From NCBI RefSeq assembly GCF_001186125.1, contig NW_014040507.1, positions 123,500-187,499 of the forward strand: a stretch of DNA of 64,000 nucleotides. The letters are read 5' to 3'. The DNA comes from Sphaeroforma arctica JP610 (taxonomy: Eukaryota > Opisthokonta > Ichthyosporea > Ichthyophonida). Positions 37,085 through 49,290 of this stretch are shown one piece after another. Both the position numbers and the translations under genes were made by a program. Each line of letters starts with the position of its first letter. The stretch's first letter is position 1. The notes below the pieces were generated by a model that saw nothing but the letters and a program-made list of their open reading frames with translations, was not told the origin of the DNA and did no database searches.

Positions 37085-39827
37085 TTAAATAGGCCACGTG
37101 GACATGCTCAAGCTGCATATGGTGCACCCCTGTGTGGATCCGTCCGCCTGTGACAACTGGCACAAGCGCAGCACTTCGGCCTTGGATCGCTCCTCACGAT
37201 AGTCACTCCCCTCATGCGCACACACTAGGCCCAACTTTGATGGTAAACGATATATACGAGGAAGCAAAACGATAGGTTAAGAGAAGGAGGACATACCTTC
37301 TGTTTCAGCTCAGTTTGACAGATATTAGCCTTAACCACCGTCATAGAGTTCGTTGTGAGCGTTCCGGTCTTGTTATTGCAGATGACCGTAGCACTGCCCA
37401 TAGTTTTGCAAGCATGCAGATGGCACACCAAATTGTTCTCCTTCAACATGCGCTTCATACTGAAAGCCTACAGGAATCAGAAAGTGCCGTGAAGCAAAAG
37501 ATGGCAGCCAGTTACTAGTTGAGGTCGATTTGCGCTGAAGTGACAAAGCCTCCGTATATTTCATACTAAGCAAGCATCAAACTCAACAAAGCAGTCACTA
37601 AGTGCATGTATCGTTTCAGCCAGATATGATTCTAAAACCCTAAAACCCTAAGGAGTGCGCACAAAATCAGAAACCTCACAACGACACCACGGGCAAAGCC
37701 AATGTGACGGCCAGTGGCAACCCCTTGGGAATAGCAACCACCAACACGGTGATACAAATGATAAAGAAGTCCAAGAACTCGGAAAAGTCGTCCTTATCCC
37801 ATCCGCGATTGGGGTACTTCTCGATGCAGAATCGCACAGATAATACGACGAAAGTGAGTGTACCTGGATTACACAGATAAGTCGATGTCAGAAGGCAATA
37901 GAGAACGCGCACTCCAACAAAAACATGCGTATGGGATAAATATGTACAAAGAGCGATACCAAGCCAGCCAATGAAAGACATCGTCTCACAGGCCAAGCAC
38001 AGTACTTACCGACAGCCAAACCAACATAACCGATGAGAATGGCTAGACAATCTAGCTTCGTTTCCAGCGCAGTCTGCCCATCTTGGCTCACCTTCATCAG
38101 CAACGGTGCCACTGGCCTTCGCAACTAGCTTTGAATTCTATTATCACTCCCGGGTACGTTTTGCAGCACATCATTTCATTAATATCCATCGACATCGATG
38201 GTTGCTACTTGTGCTACAGTTTCCGTGCGCAGTACCATATCCTTCAGTGCCACGCCCTCCTCAGTGAGCACAGGTTGTAATGCACAAACATCAGACTGCG
38301 AGTGAGCGACAAATATACCAAACCGCATAAAGCTAAATACTGATAACTAAGTGCATCACACTATATCAGAGTATCTCAAACAACGAAGTAAAGCTGGTAA
38401 ACAACATACCGGTGCGGCGTCATATCCGATGCAAGTCGCTGGTAGCACGTGGGTGCGTTTCATCGCGTTGCATTTTAATGATATCCGCCTGCGAATTCTC
38501 ACCCACCACCAGCACCAGCATACGGCCCACTCCGTCCATGACTAAAGTGCTACTGAGCACTATTGTGCTTGCCGAGTCAGGGGCCTGGATGACAAATGAC
38601 AACACAGCACAAAGGGACCAGTCAAGGAACACACGGTTCAGATATCCAGCAGTGATCCCATCTTGAATCAAAACTGCAGGATATACAAATCGTACAACGT
38701 ACCGAAAGGTATCCCACTCGCATAGTACACAATACACCATAGAACCACTACAGATGATGCGACAGATATTTTTCCAGTACTTCCCAAGAAATAGCGCTCG
38801 GGACAATAAACAAACTATGCAAGACATGCAAAAACACGATACACAAGTGCTGAGCTGATCTAAAAACACTGTAATGTGTTGGACTGACTGAAGTATCAGG
38901 TACACACCTTTGCAATATCGTCAGCCTCTCCGGTGAGCGAGCTCTTGTTGATGAGAAGTGAGTGGGCATCGGTGATGATACCATCCGCAACTACCTCAGC
39001 GCCCTGTTCCAGACAGATAATATCTCCAACCACTATGTCAAACTTAGATATCTGGCAAGCATTACCACTGCGCAACATGTTTGCTTTCTCGTCCCCCTTC
39101 ACGTTGTTCAACTCGCGAAACTGTTTCTCCTTCTGGTAGATGTTTATGCTATCGACAAGTACCACAATCGCCACTACGCCCAAAATGAACGCGCCTTCAA
39201 TCCACGCAATGCTCTTATCCTGTGCATGAGACAAAAATGTTAAAGAGGTGTTAGTACTCAGAAGCTACCAAAGCCAAGGTTCAATCTCAGGTCAACGAGA
39301 TACATACGCAGATACAATCACTTCCCATGACTGCTTACCTCTTCAACAGTCAGCCCTATAACCAGAGATATGTCACTGGCAAGAAGCAGAATCACCAACG
39401 CCACGTCATGCAAGGCATCCCACATCAGCAGCAGCAGAGAGCCCTACGGCGGGGAAGGCACCCAATTGTCACCGAAATCATCAGCTCTGGAGGTGCAATG
39501 CATAGGCGATTAGTATGTGGAGTATCCAATAAATGAACGACACATCATCGGTTGATCAATCATTTAACCGAAAACAATCATTTGACTGGGTATTCTATGT
39601 GCCCGGCTGGAGAGACGGCCCAGTACATACTGCATGTTCGCCAATAGTAGACCTCATGATTAGCAACTGCAGAGGCCTGCGATTATTTTCTCACGACTCA
39701 GATACGTTATTGATTTATCCGATATCCTCACACATACTGGCCTTTGATATCCTCGTCGTCCTCCGCAGAGAGCCCAGTTTTGGTATCAGCATGGAGTGCT
39801 TTTACGAGGCCATCGACACCACCGAAC
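37085..39827 (-). pseudogene. Plasma-membrane-type Ca2+-ATPase (P2B), truncated and catalytically dead
   Basis: Minus-strand exons: 39827-39738, 39486-39339, 39219-38908, from 38584, about 38124-38010, about 37863-37680, 37467-37297, 37234-37085. In order they read FGGVDGLVKALHADTKTGLS, FGDNWVP and WDALHDVALVILLLASDISL, WIEGAFILGVVAIVVLV with VGDIICLEQGAEVVADG, VMDGVGRMLVLVVGENSQ, ETKLDCLAILIGYVGLAV, FFIICITVLVVAIPKGLPLAVTL, ENNLVCHLHACKTMGSATV. These match P2B pumps, which export Ca2+ from the cytosol. The phosphorylated Asp is gone: DKTGTLT reads NKTGTLT (about 37365). PEGL in the Ca2+ site reads PKGL, and DESSLTGE reads NKSSLTGE. An in-frame TAG is at 39444-39446 in an otherwise conserved stretch, a TGA precedes the donor of exon 4, and the protein ends early in the nucleotide-binding region, with more than half the pump missing. 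A working copy should exist elsewhere. Confidence 0.88.
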
Positions 39828-39829
39828 CT

Positions 39830-40270
39830 AGAATCCAAAGTAGCTTTTTTTTTAAACGTTTAATATGATATCGATAAATTTACTGCAATCAACATTATCT
39901 ACCTAAGAAACGTATTACGTGTGACGGATAAGTATGCTGGGAACCTCAGAAGCATATACTGTAAAATGTTAACTATTTCTCAACAGTTTCGTTGCTTATA
40001 CGGCAAAGCTGTACAAAAGTTGAAAGCTGCGGCTTTTTGTATTCCGGCTTCAAAAAGCCCGGGGTTCTAGGATAGCAACTAGAGATAGCGATTTAGAAAT
40101 TACAATTAAAGATAGCGAGTAGAAAAGCCTAGCGTATGAGGGCGTAGTGTGTTACCAATTACATACACATAGGATACTAGTGTAAGTTATACGTATAAAT
40201 AGTAGGTGTTAAAAACATTCAAATTTACACTCTCGCTCACACACTACCGGAGCAAAATTAGGAAATCAAA
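39830..40270. other. Spacer at the border of the fossil-element tract
   Basis: AT-rich. A hairpin-like stretch (GGCTTTTTG ... CAAAAAGCC) is at about 40032-40060, and may belong to the terminal region of the DIRS element that follows. Confidence 0.4.
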
Positions 40271-43200
40271 AACAATGTCCGATCAATCCAAGCAAACACC
40301 GTCTAGCAATGAGGATAGCAGTTTGCGTATCAGTCTTGGCGGTCTCCTAACCAAGTCACTTAGTAACGTATTCACAATAGCTACTACATCCGAACCCACC
40401 GACGGAGATCGAACCATTACCGATGTCGACACCACGCAGGATACCAGCTCAGTCACATAGAATACCACCACCACCAAATCCACGGCACACGGAGTGCTTA
40501 ACCACGCAGAAACTCTCCGTGAATTAGCTTATCACGAAGAGAACCTAACAAAGATAGCGAAGAAACTCGTCTACCCCGCCCCTCAGTCTATTTTTACTCT
40601 CCCAATAACACCTAATTCTAGTACAACTAACACTATCACTACTACCACCACTAACGCAACTCAGGAGACTCCTCCAAATAGTTCCACACCAGAACCGAAT
40701 CCCACCACATCAACAGGTGAGAAGTCTGCTGCAATATCCAGCGATGATGTTCAAAACTAGATCCAGCTAGCACATCAACAGAACGCCCCGATCGAACAAC
40801 TGAAGGGTATTGTCTTAGTCCTCTCCCGCCATGGTAACGGAATGAAGACCCGTCGCACAGTGGAAGGCACTTCTACTTTACTGGCTACGCTGGGGCAGTC
40901 CCTTCCAGAGGCACTCGAGGCCAAACAATCAAAGGTAAGTTATCGTTGGCAGGGCCAAAAGAACAACCGCCCTCTTGCAAACTCTAATAACGACAACGAT
41001 ATACTAGTCTTTGCTGAGGGTACTGTACGTTTGCGCAATAAGCGTGAAACCTTTTATTCAGCAGCGGATGTTCTGCATACAGCACTATTGCGCTTTGGTT
41101 ATATGTGGCGCTTTACACCTGATTTTCGTACCGACGAAGCCACTAATGGCGATATGATCGCCTACCTTCTACTTATGGCTGGTTGGTTAAACACACACAC
41201 CCCAGAGAGTGTAGCTCGTTTTTGACGAAACACTTCTCGCACCGATAGTCCCATACAACGAGTACACCCAATACACAGTGCTACCCCCGCGATTGCTTGC
41301 TACATTTCTTATCCTAGATGCTATTCGTTGCCCGAATGCAATATGTCACCGCTGCCTGTTGGAAGCTCGTTTCTGCACATGTAATAACAGTAACAAGCGC
41401 TCGTATGTGTTTCAATCTCGTGAGCGCTTGGACTTTAATTCGGCTCGTTCATGTACACGTACGAGTTGTCGTTTCTCGCACACATGCAATGTTTCGGGTT
41501 GCACCACACCCAACGCACATGCTGCCCCCAACCGCGCTTGAATCTCTCTCACATACGTCCACCCCGCTGTACATCCACACACATACACTTCAACAAACAA
41601 GCTTCTTCGCCACCAGTTACGTCTACACCCACACCTACTCGAAACCTCACACAGAACAAAGCACGCCCTCTTATATTAGCAAACACACGCCAACTCCCAC
41701 TTATAATACCAAATCATCAACGTATTCTTCACCTCCTCTCCAAGTCTAAATATCCGGACTCAGAGAACGCACTTATGCTAGCAAATATCTTCGCCAATGG
41801 CGCATCAATTGGATTCTCAGGTCCTTTACCAAAGGCCTTATATAAAGAACTACCGTCTGTTAGTGAGCATATACTATGCCCAAGAGCCTCAGTTAAAAAG
41901 AACTCGAACAATACGTAATTTACGGCCCTTTATCATTGTCCGAAGTACGTACATACCCATATTACTATATATCCCCTATCGGGGTTCTATCTAAACTGCG
42001 ATCCGACGGCTCTCTCAAGCTTCGTCGCATCCACCACTTATCGTACCCTCGTCACTCAAGTATCAATTCTAAGATAGCATCCAGGGAACTCAGCTATATC
42101 AAGCTCCGTAAAGTACTTGACGATGTAGCTGTCGCACCCGTGGGATCAACGCTGTCTTTAGTGGATATGCGAGCGGCCTTCCGCTTAATTCGAATTCGGC
42201 ATCAAAATATACCGTTGGTCGGAATTTCGAGCGGGTCCTACCATTTGGTCTATGTAATAATCCACAGATCTTTGAGCGCCTGGGTGCCGCTCTCGACTTT
42301 ATCTTTCTATATACAGGCTTGGATATCCGCCACTTCGTTGACGATTTCCTGGCGATACATGGTCCTGGCATGGGGCAGACAAGAAGCAGCCAAGATCTGC
42401 GCACTGTTTGCCTTCCTCGGCATCCCAATCACCTTTGAGAAGTCCGCAACCTCGTTACTGTAACGGAATACATCGGTGTGCTTATAGATATCAGGGCCCG
42501 TACGGGTGGTCTTGGCGCACATAAGTTGAGCTCGTACAAATCGCTGTTGCACGCATGGCGCTCTCGCACATCCGCAACCGCTCATGACATCGCCTCACTT
42601 GGCGGACGTCTCATTTGGCAGCGTGCCATTTTTCCACAAGCACGACCATATACTACTCGAGTTTTCTGGCTGGTACGTCATAGCCCCTCTCATTATAAGC
42701 ACATCAGAGTTTCTGAGAAAGTTCGCCAGGATATCCGTTCTTGGATTCGTATACTCGACAGATGGACCGGTACATCTCTTCTCGTTCGCCCTGCCATGGC
42801 AATCACAGTTGCTGTGGGTTGGCGCAGGAGGGTTTATCTTCACAGGATAATGGTATTTTCTACAATGGCAGGAGCATCACCACTACCCTATCAACAATGG
42901 TGGCAAGCTCTTTTCCATCACTGCACTGGAACTCCTGGCGATTGTGCAATTGACCGACACCTTTGGATCACTTTGGAGATGTCGCAGTATCCTCATTCTC
43001 TCCGATAACGAAGGCGCGGTGGCGAGCGTGACGTCACACACCAACCCGATCGCAGAAACGCTGAGTATCTTACGGATGCTGACGGATATTGAAGCATTGT
43101 TCGACATTGAAATCTCCTGCGAACATATACCAGGAGTTAACAATGAGTTCGCGGACTATATATCCCGCGATTGCTTGAATGATGTCTGCGCAATATTCCC

Positions 43201-44400
43201 AAACATGCTTCCACACCCAACACCGCTCGGTCACAACGCACGCCTGCATGAAGCCACATTTGCAGCCAACCTTCGACTACAGTAGCATTTACACACGCAT
43301 CTTTTATTATTAATAAATATTTTTTACATAGTCCTCACAACACTTCTGTACAACCTTACATCACTGTGTAGGGCGCTTCCGCACTTTCGGCAGTAACAGG
43401 CGAACCGCTAAGCCATTTCCTACAAGAGGTTCTCCAATTAGTTACGGCTGCGCGGACTCGTGCAAGCAGCAACAATACACGACGACATTTTTTTTATTTA
43501 GTTGTGCACAAAGGCTTGATCTCCGCGTCGGATATTCTGGCTGGCACTCTACCAGCTGGGGAAGACATCTGACTTCTTTATATCGGCTGGTTGGGGATGC
43601 GGGGGCATCAACCTGACTCCATTGTTTCGTACCTGTCCTGGTGTACGCCGAATGTACAAGATGACAGGCGCAGACCATTCAGCATTCTGAATTCCTGCAC
43701 TAATTCTGCTGCGGAAGGGTATAAAGCGCTGGCAAGCTGAACACGGTCTATTGCGCATGAAACGTGAGCGCGACGGTATCACCCCCAGTCTGTTACTTCT
43801 ACGTTTCAGCCCTGTGATCACACGTTACGCGAATGATATAGAGATTCGCGTTTGTACCATTACACTGCTTGGTGTGTTTTGTCCGTTTCGAAGCGGTGAA
43901 TTAACGGCTCACCCGCACCTTCAACCCTATTTAAAGTTTATTCACGTAAGCCGATCAGGGATCCGTGTATACCTTGATCATATATTACTAACACTTCCTT
44001 CATCCAAGACTCAACAATGCAGGCCGGCCACAGTTCGCGCCCAGAAGCTCCCCGCGACATACAGGCAATCTGCCCGTATCACCACTTACTATTGTGGCTC
44101 TCCCTCACAACCAAGGAACAAGCTGACAGTCACCTCTTCTCCTTGAATAGCGTAGCGGTTACGAAGGCCGAGTGGTCGCGAAAATTGAAATATCTGGTCA
44201 AGGCAGCAGGTTTGGACCCCAAACTGTACTCTGGGCATTCCCTGCGCATCGGAGGTCTGTCCGCCTTGAAGGAGTCTGGTTTATCGAACAGCGAGGTATA
44301 GATTCTTGGGCATTGGACATCGAATACCTATCTAATTTACTGGCGCCTTTCGGATATCGATCACGCACGCATAGAGTGCACATACTTTAAGTCTCTGTAC
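40200..44400 (+). mobile_element. DIRS-type tyrosine-recombinase retroelement, fossil
   Basis: Parts in order: Gag-like region from about 40275, ending in a Cys/His cluster (about 41330-41530); reverse transcriptase (about 41930-42460, with SLVDMRAAFRLIRI); RNase H (about 42900-43210, with HIPGVNNEFADYISRD); tyrosine recombinase (about 43750-44390, with GHSLRIGGLSALKESG). This order with a recombinase in place of a DDE integrase is diagnostic of the DIRS group, kin of LTR retroelements. The element is broken, by roughly half a dozen breaks, but long frames survive, so it is of moderate age. Termini were not located precisely. Confidence 0.88.
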
Positions 44401-44579
44401 ACTGCACATGCACAATGCACAAGTACACACACAAAATAGGCGCTCTCGCCGAAGCGTGCGATTCATTCCTCATCGCTATTGATCACAGTAAACCAGGATT
44501 GTTTACCAAGCATAAAACTACGGTCAAACACCGGAAGCTCAACAGGTTTATCCCAGCATCAAGCAAAGAGAGAATCTAA

Positions 44580-47500
44580 ACTCAGAGAGGGACATAAAAA
44601 TATTACAGATGGAAATTAATCTCGGAGCCGAAGTGCCGGGAGTATGGAATCATCAATATAGAAAATCTCTGATGGGCATAAGGGCATCCCTAAATATCGG
44701 AGGAGTCCAATCTAAACGTATAAGGCCAAAGATTATAACGGAAGCCACGATCAGTTGAAGACGTGGCGACGCTGCCTTTGGATTGGATTATAGATTAAGT
44801 GAGAACCTTTTTCACCTTAAGAGGTGTTTTTTAATGGCTCAAGGATTACGAGTCCAATGCATATAAAAGCAGGGACTTGAATCAAATAAATGACAACTAT
44901 TCACTCAAGACTTAAAACACTTTAAAAGATATTTTAATATCTAAGAACAATAACTTATCAGGTCCGTTTTACCTCTACTCTGAGAATGACAAGATTCGAT
45001 TTGAAACCAAAGTTTAAATTCCTGATTTAAATAAGCCGGTCCAGTGAGACCAATGGAAAGCTCAATTGGATATGATCCTGATGAAACAGGGTCGCCTACA
45101 ACTGATCGAAACCGCTACGCCACCTGACGACTACTATGAGACGGAGCCGCGTCTGAGTCAATTTATCATACGATCTCTCGACGACTTCAACAGGAGTTAC
45201 TCCATATCATGAAGGAACCCTACGCGTTTTTCAATGCATTGGAAACCAAATATAAGATTAACACCCAGGGAGAAATTGGCCGTTTGAGAAAGGAGCTCTG
45301 CACAAAAACGCAGAAAAGTAACGTAACTTGGGAGGCCTTTATTGGTGATATTAATTTGAAGAAAATGGAATTGGAGAAAGGCGAGACTCCACCGCCTGAG
45401 ATTGACTTGAAGGCCGTCTTGAAGGAAGCTCTTATTGAACGTTTTAAAGCAGCAAGAACTCATCTCAACACAGTTGATACTGATGTCATGAGCTACGAGG
45501 AGCTCTGCGAATACCTCCGAAAATTCGATATGGAGGAAATTCAAACATCGACCTCCAATACAGAGACTCGAGGAGGAGAGAGAGCACTTTCTGCCAGAGC
45601 AGAACGAAAGTGCTCCAATTGTAGCAAAGCAGGTCACCTTGCTCGTGATTGCCGATCCAAGCATCGCAGACCCAGACCGCACGTCTACTCTGACCGCAGG
45701 GAACATCGCAAACCTTATGAAAACCGATACTCCAACAATCGTGGAGATAATTCCAACGAACAACATCACCGTAATAGAGCTGATGTGTCCAAGTCTTACC
45801 GTAAAGACTATTCAACACCGAAATCTACACCCTACTCACGACGTGCCGACTATCCGTCGAAGAAACCCAACTATCATCAAGATAAACGTAATGAATTTTA
45901 CAGAAAAGCATATAACGCTAGAGGATACTACTCGAGGGAAGAAATGTGTAAACCTCCTAAAGTAACGTTTAATTTGGACAAGAATGATGACCAAAATTCG
46001 AGTAGTGACGATGAAGACGTTAGAGCATTCTCGGCAGTTGCCGACTATGTCGAATCTGACGTCAAATTGTCGGATGACGACATGCCAGAAGCCATCATGG
46101 CAACCCCCGAAAATTGCCCTGGATTTGGGATGAAGCCAAACACCGAGCCGGACGAGAGAGAAGTATCAGATTTTATTCCAAATAATCCAACTTGTAGTTC
46201 GGACAAAAACTTTTACTCGACAGCTCTAGTGAGGACGACAATTTTGACCTACCCAAGGATAGACCCCTGGGACCCCTACTCGACAGCTCTAGTGAGGATG
46301 ACTACGATGTCCTACCCGACCTAATGTCCAACAGCGACTCCGAAGAAGATGGAGCTTTTAGTGATAAATTTAATGAGGACGTATATCTCTTCACCAATCA
46401 AAGCCATAGACTCTGAGAGAATTTCCGGTCAAAGAGCATCTACGACTGACAAAATAACAGCGACTGAACCTAGTGGGACTCTGGACAGTGGAGCATCAGT
46501 CCACATTATTAACGATTTGGAGTTGATATCAAACGCAAAACGTCACTTCACAAACGTATACCTAGCTGACGGGACTATTGGAATCGCAACTCACTCAGGG
46601 CAATTGAGTGACGCTGGAAGGGCTATTTATGGACCAGTTTTAAAGACCATCCTAATCAGCGTCCCCCAATTAACCAAGGCAGGATACAAGATCTACGTGG
46701 ATGACACAGTATACCTCTTACTATCACCCCAACACCTAGTATAAAATTGTGAGCAGAAGCAAGGCGTTTACGTCGTACCCCTGGATATTTTTTCAAAAGA
46801 ATTTGCCTACTCCGCCAGTTGGCATGAACGACTAGCGCACCCGGATCATTTACCCAAGGACCTGCCACCTATCGACTATCATGCGAACTGCGAGTCCTGT
46901 ATCATGGGTACACTTGTCAGACGTCGGACACGAAAGATCAGAAAGAACGGCCCATCCGAAAACCCATTGGACTTACTCTATATTGACCTTATTGGGAAAT
47001 TTAAACGGAGCATTGGAGGAAACTGCTATGGCCTAACTCTCATTGACGACTGCTCCAATTTCTAGAAATTTGAACCACTATCCACCAAGAAAGCGCCAGT
47101 AGTATATGACGCCTTATTCGGAGCACTAGACGATTTATCAGTACTGAGTAAAAGGAAAGCGAACGTTTTACAATTCGACCGAGCCTTGGAGTTTGTGGAT
47201 AAGGAAGTGGAGACTAACTTACAAAAACTTGGCTACGATATTCGATCAACACCGAAAGACTCGCCACAACACAACGGAAAAATTGTGCGGAGTCACCGTA
47301 CCAATTTAGAAAGAGCTAGGGCGACTCTACACAACTCCGGCTTAGGTGACGAATTATGGAGTGAGGCATACCAACATGTCGCAGACGCTCATAACAACGT
47401 CGGGAGTAAGAGGAATCCGACAACGCCAATCGAAAGATTCACTGGTCGAAAACCAAATTATAACCGTTTTCGAACCTTCGGCAGCAAATGTCTATGGCGG

Positions 47501-47830
47501 AAGGCGACTAAAACAACAAATGGGATAAGCGCGTTCGCCGTGGAATTGTGATGGCCAACCCCCAACGAACCATCTCTGATACTTTCCAAGTTTTTAGTCC
47601 AGAAACCAACAGAGTATCACGAACCAGAGATATACATTTTTTTTTAGGATGAATTTTACATATGGAAGGATGGACAATGTACGGAGCAGACTACAGGAAG
47701 AAAAGCTGAGCGGAAGAACGACGACTTATCGACCGTATCTTCACAGCCTATGGGACCAGGCGAAAATACTCAAGCCGCCTCTAATAAACGCCATCGAGAA
47801 TTGTTTATAATATGGAACTATCCCTAGTAG
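44580..47830 (+). mobile_element. Ty1/copia-type LTR retroelement, fossil
   Basis: A probable 5' LTR ends near 44950: it has TATAAAAG at about 44861 and AATAAA at about 44887. TAACTTATCAGGTCCG (44951-44966) stands where a primer-binding site is expected. Next come Gag (45209-46324) with the zinc knuckle CSNCSKAGHLARDC, a protease-like part with LDSGASVH, and integrase with the HHCC finger (HERLAHPDH, CESCIMG) and core through TPKDSPQHNG and ERFTGRKPNYNRFR. Integrase before any reverse transcriptase is the copia order. No reverse transcriptase or RNase H part was seen. The element is broken, by about five breaks; it is fairly old. Confidence 0.85.
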
Positions 47831-47839
47831 TAGACTATG

Positions 47840-48480
47840 ACCGGGCTATTATTTGCTCGAGGATGCGAAATCTCACTTTTGTAAGTGAATTACCTCATGT
47901 GTGTGTGATCTAGCAATGAGATTACCTTGCGTGCGTGAGATCTTGTAATGTTCAAGTACGTTTTCATTGTTTGGGCTATTGTGATCGAGTTGTTACTTGC
48001 TCGAGGGTGTGAAATCTCGAGTTGTTACTTGCTCGAGGATGTGAAATCGCACTTTTGTAAGGGAATTACCTTGTTCGTGTGAGATCTTATCGTATAAGTT
48101 CTTTTAGTGCACTATATGATTCTTTCTATTAATGTACTTACTTGAAACTATGTTTGCGTGAATATACTTGTGCGTAGATTTACTCTCTCTTTGTTCAAGC
48201 TCGATATTATTATCCAACGATTGTGTGAATGTGTTCATGATTTTAAGCGACTATTCTACTTTCTTAGTCTTATCTTTGCGCATGAATTATTATTGTGCTC
48301 TCTCTTCGTTGTATTAGCTCCAATATACCAAGTCTCGTTGTTTTACTGTCAATGTTGATGATCAATATTGGTAGAACGTGTGTACGTATGCGTCTCGTAT
48401 GCTAGCTTCTAGAGTCCTTTTTGTACTGTCTTTCTTGTATGACTCATCAGTTTTTTAGCTTCCCAACATTGATAAATAAA
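47840..48480. repeat. Imperfect tandem repeats, possibly remains of an LTR
   Basis: Units around TTACTTGCTCGAGGATGTGA and CTTTTGTAAG(T/G)GAATTACC recur at about 47848-48095. They are followed by TC/TA-rich sequence with no supported gene. It could be the end of the copia element or an unrelated satellite. Confidence 0.5.
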
Positions 48481-49290
48481 TCACCTTGACACTTTTCTGG
48501 TTTTTAGAACATCTGTCACCTAATATGAATACAAAACACGCTATAGCTTCACACAGTCACCTTGGTTGACGGTCTTCACTTGCTTTGTTCTGCGAAGAAG
48601 CTGTTGAGTCTTCGCTTCTCTTTTGTCCAGTTTACCCTGCTGGCTTTCCTTCCTCACTTCCCTGAGGTTTCGTCTCAGCAGTAGGGTGCCTTCCGTCTTC
48701 CTCTCTTGGGTCCCTCGTAGTTCTTATTCTAACTTCTAATAAAGTTATGCTAAGTTCACTTTGGCACTTCACGTTTCTAGTACCCTATAGTTAATGATCC
48801 TTTCTTAGCTGGTTGATTTACCGTGGTAAGGATATTGTTAAAAATAGAGTTTGAGAGTAGCTAATAAGATACGACCAGAAGAAACAATAGACCTCTTCTC
48901 AAGTGTGAATCCTACAGCTAGGTAAAGTCCTAGGCTGAAGGACTCGCATTGAGTCTTTATTTGTGTGAAGTATTTTCTACACTATACTCAATCTTTACTT
49001 GAGTGTTTCTCTCACACGCGGGAGTCCCGGTATCATCTACTGGTAATCCCGCTATATTTCTGATCACTCTATCATCAGAAATATTGGATCCTAGATCCAA
49101 AACTCAGTATTTGATAATCCTGGGTTTTGGGTTTAGGATTGGCTTTTCTGATATTCTGGCCCCTGGATGCTACACACATTCATCGCACTACTTATGTTGT
49201 CTTATACGGGGTAAATTAGGGGGTATGTCGACAGTATGTACGAGACGTTGATGCCAAGTGACATAGGCAGAATCTGAAAAATCCAAAAGT
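48480..49290. other. Probable remnant LTR or intergenic sequence
   Basis: Pyrimidine-rich with several short inverted segments. No coding sequence supported. It adjoins the second copia element and may include part of it. Confidence 0.35.
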
